From contig PVUG01000007.1 of assembly GCA_003001975.1 (NCBI GenBank), forward strand, positions 1 through 64,000: 64,000 bases of DNA, in the 5' to 3' direction. This DNA is from Martelella mediterranea. Lineage in GTDB: Bacteria > Pseudomonadota > Alphaproteobacteria > Rhizobiales > Rhizobiaceae. Shown here in pieces: positions 37,176-45,424 of the stretch. Every line of letters starts with the position of its first letter. The stretch's first letter is position 1. The notes beneath the pieces were generated by a model. The model made no database searches, was not told where the DNA came from, and saw nothing but the letters and a program-made list of their open reading frames with translations. Made by a program: the position numbers and the translations under genes.

Positions 37176-37943
37176 ATGACCGCGACGATCGATCTTGCAA
37201 AGGCGCGCTATCCCGACCTTTCCGACCGCCGTGTCGTCATTGCCGGCGGCACGGGCGATGTCGGCGAGGGCATTGTCCGCACATGGCTGAAGACCGGCGC
37301 GCATGTCATCGTGCCATCGCGCACCGAAGGCCGGGTGAAACGGTTCCGGGAGGTTCTGGCTGAGGCCGGTGAAAGCGAAAAACTGTCTTTCGTGACCGGC
37401 GACTACACCGGTTTCGACAGTGCGCAGGCGATGGCCGGGCGTATTACCGCCGAGTTCGGCCCGGTCACGGATGTCATCGCCTCCATTGGCGGCTGGTGGC
37501 AGGGCAAGACCCTGTGGGAGATTTCCGAAAGCGACTGGCAGCGCTATTTCGTCGATATGTCGACGGCGCATGTCGCCACCGCCCGCGCCTGGATCAGGCG
37601 CCTGCCGCAGACGGGCAGCTATCAGCTTGTCCTTGGCGGCAGCGCGGTCGCGCCGGTCCCCGGCGCCTCGATCATCAATATGCAGCAGGCAGCCCTCTTC
37701 ATGATGCGCCAGGTTCTTTCAGCCGAGGTTGGAAAGGCGCAACGCGTCGCCGCGCAGGTGCTTGGGCCGGTCATCACCCGCGCCAGACTGCGCTACAATG
37801 ACGACTGGGTTTCCAATGAGGAAGTCGGCCTGGTTTCGGCCGGCATTGCCGCCAATCCGGCGGTGAGCGACGAGGACTACTTCGCCTATGACAAGACCGA
37901 GATGCTGGAAGGCCTGCAGAAGCTCGGCGTTTATCCGAAATAA
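37176..37943 (+). CDS. Short-chain dehydrogenase-like protein lacking Tyr-x3-Lys
   Basis: A 255-residue Rossmann protein with the cofactor motif AGGTGDVGEGI and the SDR-like SIGGWWQGKTLWE. The position of the catalytic Tyr-x3-Lys after LVLGGSAVAPVPGASI reads INMQQAALF instead, so the usual proton relay is missing. It may bind cofactor only, or use other residues. Start follows the NmrA stop by one base. Confidence 0.78.
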   Translation: MTATIDLAKARYPDLSDRRVVIAGGTGDVGEGIVRTWLKTGAHVIVPSRTEGRVKRFREVLAEAGESEKLSFVTGDYTGFDSAQAMAGRITAEFGPVTDVIASIGGWWQGKTLWEISESDWQRYFVDMSTAHVATARAWIRRLPQTGSYQLVLGGSAVAPVPGASIINMQQAALFMMRQVLSAEVGKAQRVAAQVLGPVITRARLRYNDDWVSNEEVGLVSAGIAANPAVSDEDYFAYDKTEMLEGLQKLGVYPK

Positions 37944-37974
37944 ACAGCGAAACGTAAGCTGAAAGGAAAAGATC

Positions 37975-38880
37975 ATGAAAGCGGTCCAGTTCAGTGAATA
38001 TGGCGAGCCGGATGTCCTGAAAGTGGTTGACGTGGACGAACCGCATGCCGGTCCCGGTCAGGTGCGCATCGCCGCGCGGGCAGCGGGCGTCAACCCGGCC
38101 GACTGGAAGCGGCGGTCGGGAATTTTCCGCGACTTCATGCCGCTGGAGTTTCCCCACACTGTCGGTTTCGAGGCTTCCGGCGTGGTGGACGAAGTCGGGG
38201 AAGGCGTAACCGGCGTTTCCGTCGGCGATGCGGTCTTCGGGCTCGGCAATCACGCCACGGCGGAATATGTGGTGCTGAAAAGCTGGGCGTTGAAGCCGGA
38301 CGACATGTCCTTCGAAATGGCCGCGGCCCTGCCCGTAGCCGTCGAAACGGCCTGGCGCATTCTCGATCAGGTGCAGGCGAAAGCGGGTCAGACGGTGCTT
38401 GTCAGCGGCGCTTCCGGCGCGGTGGGCTCCGTTGCCGTCCAGCTTGCCCGCCATCGCGGCTTGACGGTGATTGCAACGGCCAGCGAGCGGAACCATGATT
38501 ACCTTCGCAAACTGGGCGCAACCCCCACGACATATGGCCCCGGCCTCGCAGCCCGTGTGCGCGAACTGGCCCCCGGCGGCGTGGATATTGCGCTCGATAT
38601 CGCCGGTTCCGGCATCATCGACGAACTGATCGAGATGACCGGTGATGCGGCGCGGGTCATTTCCATCGCCGATTTTTCCGCATCCGATCGCGGCGCCCTG
38701 TTCTCGCCCACGCAGCTGAAAGAGCCCGGTATCGTATTCACCGAGGCCGCCCGGCTTTACACCGAGGGCGCATTGCGCCTCGATGTTCAAAAGACATTTC
38801 CGATGGAAAAGACCGGCGAAGCACAGGCGCTCAGCGCCGAAGGGCATGTGACCGGAAAGCTGGTGATTTCGGTGGCCTGA
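37975..38880 (+). CDS. Zinc-free quinone reductase-like MDR protein
   Basis: A 301-residue medium-chain reductase related to NADPH:quinone oxidoreductase. GASGAVGSVAVQLAR is the nucleotide motif at about residue 144-158; there are no zinc-ligand cysteines. It reduces quinones or enones with NADPH. Third gene of the HxlR-divergent set, which points to an electrophile or quinone stress response. Confidence 0.87.
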   Translation: MKAVQFSEYGEPDVLKVVDVDEPHAGPGQVRIAARAAGVNPADWKRRSGIFRDFMPLEFPHTVGFEASGVVDEVGEGVTGVSVGDAVFGLGNHATAEYVVLKSWALKPDDMSFEMAAALPVAVETAWRILDQVQAKAGQTVLVSGASGAVGSVAVQLARHRGLTVIATASERNHDYLRKLGATPTTYGPGLAARVRELAPGGVDIALDIAGSGIIDELIEMTGDAARVISIADFSASDRGALFSPTQLKEPGIVFTEAARLYTEGALRLDVQKTFPMEKTGEAQALSAEGHVTGKLVISVA

Positions 38881-38907
38881 AGGATCATACCTCGCCCGGC
38901 GTGCGGC

Positions 38908-40326
38908 TCATGGAGCGCCATGGGCGGCGTCGATGCGCCTTGGTGATGAGTAGCCGCCGCTGTCGACCAGCACCAGAGCGCCGGTGGCCAGCGGCGTGTA
39001 GGAGGCGCGGAAATGGCCGATGGACTTCACCGCGATGAGGTCCATCTTTTCCAGATCGATCCCCTGTGAGATGAACGCGTTGACGTCGTAGGCCTGAATG
39101 CGGAGGCTGGAAACGAGAATGCGCGAGGGACCGATGGACAGCACCGCGCCGGGCCCGCCATAAAGCATCTCGCCCTGCATCATCGCGCCGGTATTGCGGT
39201 AACGGATATCGGCCAGCGCCGCGACACCGGCCGCAATCGTACCGTCCGGAACGGCGATCCCAATCGTGCTGCCAGTTCCGGCCTGCCGTGCTGCGGTCAC
39301 CAGTTCGGGCGCGACCAGAAAACCGAAGGCGAAGGGTCTTTTCAGCGAAACGAGGGCGGGCAGAAGAGCGGTGACGTCGCCAAGCCCGCCGCCGCCCGGA
39401 TTGTCGCCGATATCGGCGATGACGACGCGGCCGCGTGACAGGCCGTCACGGATTGCGGGCAGCGCGTCGTCAATGCCGGGAACGGGCGCCAGAAGGGCCG
39501 TGCGCCGTTCGTCGATGGCAGCACGCACCTTGTCTGCCACGGGCACCGCTTTCGTCTTGTCTGTCGTGGTCACCAGAAGGCTTGTTCCCCGGAATGGCGC
39601 CATCGAGAACGGGAAGCCGCCAAGCAGCGTGACGTCGCCGATATCGCCGCCTTCCAGTCGATCCGTCAGCGCCGCCAGTGCGCTGAAGGGGCCATCGACG
39701 GTTTCCTGCCGGGGCATCGGCACCTGAAGACCCATCGGAACGTGTACCGTCTTCCAGTCCGTCTCCGACAGCGCCAGTTCCACCAGCCGCTTGCCGCGCG
39801 CGCGCGTATCCGTATGCGGATAGAGCTTGCCGCCCAGCACGATATCGGCAGCCTCGATCAGGCCCGGTCCGGGGTTGGCGTGGAAATCGAGCGGCACGGC
39901 GATACGGGCCGCGCCGCCGACCCTTTCGCGCACGGCACGGGCGATATCGCCCTCCGGATCGTCACATCCCTCGGCCAGCAGCGCGCCATGCAGCAGCAGG
40001 AAGACATGGCTGACGGGGCCTTCGGCAAGAAGCACATCGAGGCTTTCCAGCAACTCCGCCTCAAGCATGGCAAAATCGTCAGCAGCGATGGGGCCGCCCG
40101 GCAGGGCCGCCGTGCAAAGCCCGATCTCATACGGCATCTCCGCCAAATCGAGTGCCGTCAGAACGCCGCCCATCCAGTTGCGGGTGTCGCGAAAGGCATC
40201 CGCCACGGCGCGGCCGCGCAAATGGTGGCGTTCCAGAAATTCCGCCCGGCGCACCTGGAGCGGCGAAATGGCGCTGGCCTCATGGAAAAGCTGAAGGACG
40301 ACAGCACGCCGGACGGGGCTGTTCAT
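38908..40326 (-). CDS. MlrC-family (M81) metallopeptidase
   Basis: A 472-residue microcystinase C-like zinc peptidase. The family landmarks are LLHGALLAEGCDDPEGD, the DFHANPGPG motif, the KLYPHTDTRARG segment and the C-terminal half beginning ADIGDNPGGGGLGD. MlrC cleaves the linear microcystin tetrapeptide; relatives hydrolyse other modified peptides or amides. It is the last gene of a leftward LysR-monooxygenase-dipeptidase-MlrC unit, six bases from the dipeptidase stop. Confidence 0.88.
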   Translation of the reverse strand: MNSPVRRAVVLQLFHEASAISPLQVRRAEFLERHHLRGRAVADAFRDTRNWMGGVLTALDLAEMPYEIGLCTAALPGGPIAADDFAMLEAELLESLDVLLAEGPVSHVFLLLHGALLAEGCDDPEGDIARAVRERVGGAARIAVPLDFHANPGPGLIEAADIVLGGKLYPHTDTRARGKRLVELALSETDWKTVHVPMGLQVPMPRQETVDGPFSALAALTDRLEGGDIGDVTLLGGFPFSMAPFRGTSLLVTTTDKTKAVPVADKVRAAIDERRTALLAPVPGIDDALPAIRDGLSRGRVVIADIGDNPGGGGLGDVTALLPALVSLKRPFAFGFLVAPELVTAARQAGTGSTIGIAVPDGTIAAGVAALADIRYRNTGAMMQGEMLYGGPGAVLSIGPSRILVSSLRIQAYDVNAFISQGIDLEKMDLIAVKSIGHFRASYTPLATGALVLVDSGGYSSPRRIDAAHGAP

Positions 40327-40332
40327 GGCCGT

Positions 40333-41331
40333 TTAACCCCAGGTTTCATCGAAAAGGCGCATCCAGTTGCCGCCGAGGATTTTTTCGATCCGGGCCTCGC
40401 TCCAGCCGCGTCGCTGCATTTCCGCGGTAAGGTTGGGGAATTCGTCGTTGCGGCGGATGCCTTCCGGCTTGGTGATCTTTGCCGAGCCGAATTCCGTCAG
40501 CGTGCGGCCGGTTCCCTTGTCCTTGTTGGCCCAGAGAAGCCACGGGCCGGGACGGGCCCGGTTGTGGTTGAAGTCCGTGCCGATGGCGACATGATCTTCG
40601 CCGACCAGACCGAGCGTATATTCCATGGCGTCGATGACATCGGCAACGGTGGCGTCATTGCCCTTTGCAAGGCCGGGCGCAAACAGCGACGTGCCGATCA
40701 CGCCGCCCTTTTCGGCGCATGCCCGGAAAACGTCGTCCGGCTTGTTGCGCGGCACATCCTTCAGGCCGCGCGGCAGGCAATGGGTAATGGCAACGGGCTG
40801 TTTCGCGTAGTCGATCGTATCGAGCGCCGTCTGGACGCCGACATGGGAAAGGTCGATCATGATGCCGCAGCGGCGCATCTCGTCGACGGCCTCGCGGCCG
40901 AACCCGGTCAGCCCGCTGTCCTTGGCCTCCAGATAACCGGCGCCGAAGAAATTCTGGGTATTGTAGGTCAACTGCATGATGTTGACGCCGAGATCCTTGA
41001 AAATCCCGAAATAGTCGAGCCGGTCTTCCACCGGAGAGGTGTTCTGCCAGCCGAAAATAATGCCGACCTTGCCTTCAGCCTTTGCCCGGCGGATGTCGTC
41101 AGGCGTTTTCACCGGCATGGCGATGTCGGCGTTCTCCTCCAGCTTCTTCTTCCACATGATGACATATTCCATGCCGCCAACGAAGTTTTCCCAGAGAACC
41201 GACGAGGCGCTGATTGCCGTCACCCCGCCCTTTTGCGCTTCCAGCAGGATTTCACGGTTGAAGTCGGAGCATTGCAATGCGTCGATGACGATTGATCGGG
41301 TATGAAGGTCGGTATCGGTCATGGAAGACAT
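40333..41331 (-). CDS. M19 (renal dipeptidase) family protein, degenerate first metal site
   Basis: A 332-residue TIM-barrel protein of the membrane dipeptidase family. Later motifs are clear: LTYNTQNFFG, MIDLSHVGVQT, ITHCLPRGLK (usually THS...R) and AIGTDFNHN. The N-terminal metal motif His-x-Asp is VIDALQCSD here, and the bridging Glu segment (usually EGG) reads FGWQNTSP. A two-zinc centre is therefore doubtful. Canonical members hydrolyse Cys-Gly and other dipeptides. It sits between the monooxygenase and MlrC genes. Confidence 0.85.
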   Translation of the reverse strand: MSSMTDTDLHTRSIVIDALQCSDFNREILLEAQKGGVTAISASSVLWENFVGGMEYVIMWKKKLEENADIAMPVKTPDDIRRAKAEGKVGIIFGWQNTSPVEDRLDYFGIFKDLGVNIMQLTYNTQNFFGAGYLEAKDSGLTGFGREAVDEMRRCGIMIDLSHVGVQTALDTIDYAKQPVAITHCLPRGLKDVPRNKPDDVFRACAEKGGVIGTSLFAPGLAKGNDATVADVIDAMEYTLGLVGEDHVAIGTDFNHNRARPGPWLLWANKDKGTGRTLTEFGSAKITKPEGIRRNDEFPNLTAEMQRRGWSEARIEKILGGNWMRLFDETWG

Positions 41332-41340
41332 CCCATTGGT

Positions 41341-42786
41341 TCAGGCGGTGACGGAGAGATCGGAAGGACGCCATTCCTCGCCGGTCATGTCAGGCACATC
41401 GTAATTGCGGAAACGGGCGAGGTGACGTTCGCCATCCTCGGCGAAAAGCGAGCGGACCAGGCCGGAAGCAAGCCGGCGTGCGCCCTCGCTGGAGGCCGGA
41501 ATGCCGGAGGTCACCTTGCCGTGGCTGGGCACGGACGGGTAGGCGAAACAGGTCACTTTCGAAAGAGAAGGGCAGGCGTCCTTTTCGTTTTCGGTGAAGG
41601 CAAAATCGAAATCCAGATAGGGGTGGGCGGCAAGACCGGGATTGGCGGCGGCCTTTTCGGCGCCCATCACATCGCCCCAGGTGCGGATATGCGCGGCAAA
41701 GGCGGAAAGCTCCGGCCGCTGCGCCAGATCGATGCCGAAACCGGTGGCGAAAATGGCGATATCGGCTTCGAGTGTGCCGGCCGGCGTCACCACGCGAATG
41801 CCGTTTTCCGTTTCCTCCAGGCCGGTGACAGGGGCGCCGACATGCAGAAAGGCGTTTTCGTGGCGGGCAACCCGTTCGACGGAATGTTTCGGCGGCGGCA
41901 CGGGAAAGCGGTCGCCCTCGTTCATCAGTTCCCATTTGATGGTATCCGGCAGGCCGACATAGCCGGACGTCATGCCGCGCGAGCCGGTTCCGGTAAACTT
42001 GTCGATGACCGGAATGGCCGGGCGGCGTACCAGAAGGTCGAGACGTGCGCACCCTGCCTCAAGTGCCGTTGCCGCATTGTCCATGGCAGACGCGCCGGCG
42101 CCGACAACGACGACACGCTTGCCCTTCAGGGTCGCGGTGTCGAAGGTATCGGCGGAGTGGCAGACCTTGTCGCGCGGCAGGTTGCGGGCGATTGCGGGCA
42201 GGCGCGGCGCGCCCATGGCATCAAGGCCGGTGGCGATGACCACGCGGCGGGCGAAAACCCCGCCGTTAGAGGTTTCCAGACGCAGGAGCGCGCCTTCCGG
42301 TTCGATCCCGGTCACGGCACAGTCATTCACGACATTGGCCCCGGTCATCGCCCGGAACCAGTTCATGTAGTCCATCCACATGGTGCGCGGGGCAAGGTCC
42401 ATCGCGTCCCAGGCATCGTCACCCCATTGCGCCTCGAACCAGGCGCGGAAGGTCAGCGCCGGTATACCCATGGCCGGTCCTGCCGCTTCCTTGACGGTGC
42501 GCAGCGTTTCCATGCGGGCATAGGTGATCCATGGCCCTTCACGCCCTTTTTCAGCCCGGTCGAACAGGCGGACATTGAAAATGCCTTCCATCTGCAGCGC
42601 CAGATTGGCGACGAGCCCGCACAAACCGGCGCCGATAATGGCCACGTCGAGCACGGCGGCGCCGTCTGGTCCGGCTGTTTCCGGCATCCATGCTTTCGGC
42701 GGCAGGTTCAGAAGTGTCTTCTGCCGCTGAAGCTCGGTTTCGAGGGCGGCGAGGCCGGAAGCATGAGGCCCGGAGGATTGGGACAT
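41341..42786 (-). CDS. FAD-dependent monooxygenase-like protein
   Basis: A 481-residue two-Rossmann flavoprotein. The FAD motif IIGAGLCGLVA is about residue 50, the NADPH motif VVVGAGASAMDNA about residue 215, and FATGFG follows at about 330. The FMO/BVMO linker is present as KVCHSADTFD but without the full FxGxxxHxxxW signature. It probably oxygenates sulfur or nitrogen in a small molecule. AAGGA precedes the start at 42786, which lies 14 bases after the LysR gene. Confidence 0.83.
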   Translation of the reverse strand: MSQSSGPHASGLAALETELQRQKTLLNLPPKAWMPETAGPDGAAVLDVAIIGAGLCGLVANLALQMEGIFNVRLFDRAEKGREGPWITYARMETLRTVKEAAGPAMGIPALTFRAWFEAQWGDDAWDAMDLAPRTMWMDYMNWFRAMTGANVVNDCAVTGIEPEGALLRLETSNGGVFARRVVIATGLDAMGAPRLPAIARNLPRDKVCHSADTFDTATLKGKRVVVVGAGASAMDNAATALEAGCARLDLLVRRPAIPVIDKFTGTGSRGMTSGYVGLPDTIKWELMNEGDRFPVPPPKHSVERVARHENAFLHVGAPVTGLEETENGIRVVTPAGTLEADIAIFATGFGIDLAQRPELSAFAAHIRTWGDVMGAEKAAANPGLAAHPYLDFDFAFTENEKDACPSLSKVTCFAYPSVPSHGKVTSGIPASSEGARRLASGLVRSLFAEDGERHLARFRNYDVPDMTGEEWRPSDLSVTA

Positions 42787-42800
42787 TGTCGCGTCCTTGT

Positions 42801-43766
42801 CTAGATACTGGCGTGGTCGAGCTGCCGGATATCGGCCGGATCGTGAAACACGCAATCGGGGATAATGGTCGTGCAGGCCGTGCGGAAACTGTCGATGAAG
42901 GGGGTGATGTCACCGGGAAGCGTGCGCCCTGCCGCGCTGAACAGCCCCCATGTATAAGGCATCTCGTGATCGATCTGCCGGATCGCGGTGCCTTCGACGG
43001 GTATCCCGAAGGCGGTGACCGGATCGATGATCGCAATTCCCAGGCCTGAGCGCGCCGCCATCAGGGCATTGAGCGATGAATTGGTCGCGAGTTCGGCTTC
43101 CGGCGAAAGTCCGGCCTCGCTGAAAACGCGGTTGATTTTCCGGCGGATGCGATACGTGTTGCCAACGGTCAGAAGCCGGGTTGCGGCAATCTCTGCCAGT
43201 GTAACCGGCGTATCCGTGTCGAACGGTCCGCCGGCTTCAACCGCTGCGACAAGGCGGGAGCGGCAAACCACCAGCGCTTCCAGCGCGGCATGTTCGAGCG
43301 GCAGCGCGGAAACGCCGAAATCGGCGGTGCGCCCGGTCAGGTTTCGGGCCACATGTTCGGCCGTCATGCTCTGAATATTGACGATGCCGGGCAGGCTGTC
43401 CTTCATCCGTGCCAGCGCCGGGCCGAGCAGACCGCCGGCCATTGTCGGCGTGGCCGCGATATCGATGGCCGGAAGCCGCTGGTCGCGGATGGCCGCGGCC
43501 CGATCGCCGATCTGATGCAGGCCGGACATGAGGCGCTGGACCTCATCATAAAAGCGCAAGCCGCGATCGGTCGGCGAGATGCGGGGCCCGTTCCGGTGGA
43601 ACAGGGCAAAGCCGACGATCTTTTCGAGGTCTTTCACCAGACGCGTGACAGCCGGCTGCCCGATGCCCAGCTGTTTTGCCGCGCCGGTCATCGAGCCATA
43701 GGCCATGGCCGCCTGAAAGGCCTCAAGCGCCTTGACATCGAAAATCTTACCATTCTCTATTGACAT
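42801..43766 (-). CDS. LysR-family transcriptional regulator
   Basis: A 321-residue LTTR. The N-terminal helix-turn-helix is TGAAKQLGIGQPAVTRLVKDLE and spans about residues 27-48 (core AAKQLGIGQPAVTRLV), followed by a two-lobe effector domain. It is divergent from a TRAP transporter operon and leads the monooxygenase-peptidase operon, so it likely controls both. A perfect inverted repeat covers its own start codon. Confidence 0.92.
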   Translation of the reverse strand: MSIENGKIFDVKALEAFQAAMAYGSMTGAAKQLGIGQPAVTRLVKDLEKIVGFALFHRNGPRISPTDRGLRFYDEVQRLMSGLHQIGDRAAAIRDQRLPAIDIAATPTMAGGLLGPALARMKDSLPGIVNIQSMTAEHVARNLTGRTADFGVSALPLEHAALEALVVCRSRLVAAVEAGGPFDTDTPVTLAEIAATRLLTVGNTYRIRRKINRVFSEAGLSPEAELATNSSLNALMAARSGLGIAIIDPVTAFGIPVEGTAIRQIDHEMPYTWGLFSAAGRTLPGDITPFIDSFRTACTTIIPDCVFHDPADIRQLDHASI

Positions 43767-43792
43767 AATTTGCTAATCATTATCCAAATTAT
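43765..43792. promoter_or_regulatory. LTTR-type inverted repeat
   Basis: ATAATTTG (43765-43772) and CAAATTAT (43785-43792) form a perfect 8-bp inverted repeat with a 12-bp spacer, containing the T-N11/12-A pattern of LysR sites. It overlaps the lysR start codon, as expected for autorepression, and lies about 95 bp before the TRAP receptor gene. Confidence 0.72.
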
Positions 43793-43885
43793 GAATATTG
43801 ACAAGACCAGAAAGCAGGCCGGTCCGCAGATGAACCAATGTCTGGCGTGACCGATACCCAAGAAGAGCCACAGAGGAGTTCCCGC

Positions 43886-44896
43886 ATGTCTGTTATTGCC
43901 CGTTTCGTGGGGAGCGTTACAATTGCCGCTTCGGCCGTGTTCATTTCTCAATCCGCCGGTGCCGCAGAGGTGTGGCGGCTCAGCTCGATGATGACCCCCG
44001 ACAGTTTCGAGGGGCAGACCTACCAGAAGTTCGCGGATCTGGTGGATGAATACACCGATGGCGAAATCACGGTGCGCATCTATCCCAACGAGCAGATCGG
44101 CTCGATGGATTCCGTCGTGGAACAGCTCAGCCAGGGCATTGTGCAGCTTGCGCCCTCCGGCCTGTCCTTCCTGTCGCGCTGGGAAGACGGTATCCGCTAT
44201 GCGGCCGCTCCGTTCCTGTTCGACGATTACCAGCACTGGTCGAACTTCGTGAACGGCGATCTGTTCCAGTCCTGGCTCGCCAGTGTCGAGGAAGAAGCTG
44301 ATATTACCGTTCTTGGCAATATTCCCGATACGCCGCGCGGCTCCTTCCGCACGCTTCTGTCCAAGACGCCGGTTGAAACCGCCGACGATATCGAAGGGCT
44401 GAAATTGCGGCAGTATCAGGACCAGCTCGTGATCGACGCCTGGACCCATCTCGGCGCCGAGGTTCGGGTTCTGCCGTGGGGCGAAGTCTATGACGGCATC
44501 AACCGCGGCATTGTCGATGCGGTGACATCCCCTGCCGAACTGATCGAATCCATGCGCTTTTATGAAGTGGCGCCTTATATCATCCGCACCAACGAATATC
44601 CGCAGGCTGTGGCCTGGATGATGAATGCCGATGCCTGGAATGCGTTGACGCCGGACCAGCAGGACGCCATGCTGCGTGCACACAGCGAAGCTGCCGCCTA
44701 TGGCCGGCAATTGCTCGACGACGCTTCGGCCACGCTTGAACAGGATCTGAAATCGAAGGAAGGGGTTACCGTGAATTTCGATTTCGACACCGCGCCGCTG
44801 GTGGAGAAAATGGCGACCTTCTATCAGCAGCGCGCCGATGCCGGTGAACTGCCGGAAGGCCTGATGCAGGCGGTGCAGGCCGCACGGCAAGAGTAA
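43886..44896 (+). CDS. TRAP transporter solute-binding protein (DctP)
   Basis: A 336-residue periplasmic receptor. Signal peptide about 1-28 (cleavage at SAGA-AE). The ligand-binding Arg region is GLKLRQYQD, and the DctP helix WGEVYDGINRGIVDAV is present. It heads a seven-gene operon that includes RidA and a PLP enzyme, suggesting an amino-acid-derived substrate. The start at 43886 is preferred over 43838 because of the signal peptide and GAGGAG upstream. Confidence 0.92.
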   Translation: MSVIARFVGSVTIAASAVFISQSAGAAEVWRLSSMMTPDSFEGQTYQKFADLVDEYTDGEITVRIYPNEQIGSMDSVVEQLSQGIVQLAPSGLSFLSRWEDGIRYAAAPFLFDDYQHWSNFVNGDLFQSWLASVEEEADITVLGNIPDTPRGSFRTLLSKTPVETADDIEGLKLRQYQDQLVIDAWTHLGAEVRVLPWGEVYDGINRGIVDAVTSPAELIESMRFYEVAPYIIRTNEYPQAVAWMMNADAWNALTPDQQDAMLRAHSEAAAYGRQLLDDASATLEQDLKSKEGVTVNFDFDTAPLVEKMATFYQQRADAGELPEGLMQAVQAARQE

Positions 44897-44902
44897 GCCC
44901 CG

Positions 44903-45424
44903 ATGGGTGCGCTCAACCGGGCACTTGATCTGCTCGCCAGCCTCTTCAAGGGGCTGGCGACGCTTTGTCTTGCGGTCATGGTCACGCTCAATCTGTTCAA
45001 CGTGATCTGGCGCGCGGTTTTCGATCAGGCGTTCGGATGGGTGTTCTCGTGGACGCTGCTTTTGTTCATGTGGATGCTGCTGTTCGGTTTCTTTGCCTAT
45101 ATCCGTGGGCGCCGCGATGTGGTGGTCGATATCTTCATGTCGCGCCTCACCACAGTGCCGCGGCGGATCATGGGCATGTTTTCCTGTCTTGTCGGCATGG
45201 CGGTGATGGTGGCAATTCTGCGGGCTGCACCCGAACTGCTCGCCCTGCAACGCGCGCCGATGGAAGGCACGGGGCTGCCGATCTGGAGCCGCTCCCTGCC
45301 GCTGTTCATTTCCGCAGCGCTGATCTTCGCGCATTTCCTTATACTTTTCATCGAGATCGCCACCGGTCGGGCCGAGCCCTTTCCGCGTGACAGCGAACCC
45401 GTCGAACACGGAGCTGTCGAATGA
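44903..45424 (+). CDS. TRAP transporter small permease (DctQ)
   Basis: A 173-residue four-helix protein with the DctQ-like core LLLFMWMLLFGFFAYIRGRRDVVVDI (segment FMWMLLFGFFAYIRGR is clearest). The stop overlaps the DctM start by ATGA. Confidence 0.9.
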   Translation: MGALNRALDLLASLFKGLATLCLAVMVTLNLFNVIWRAVFDQAFGWVFSWTLLLFMWMLLFGFFAYIRGRRDVVVDIFMSRLTTVPRRIMGMFSCLVGMAVMVAILRAAPELLALQRAPMEGTGLPIWSRSLPLFISAALIFAHFLILFIEIATGRAEPFPRDSEPVEHGAVE

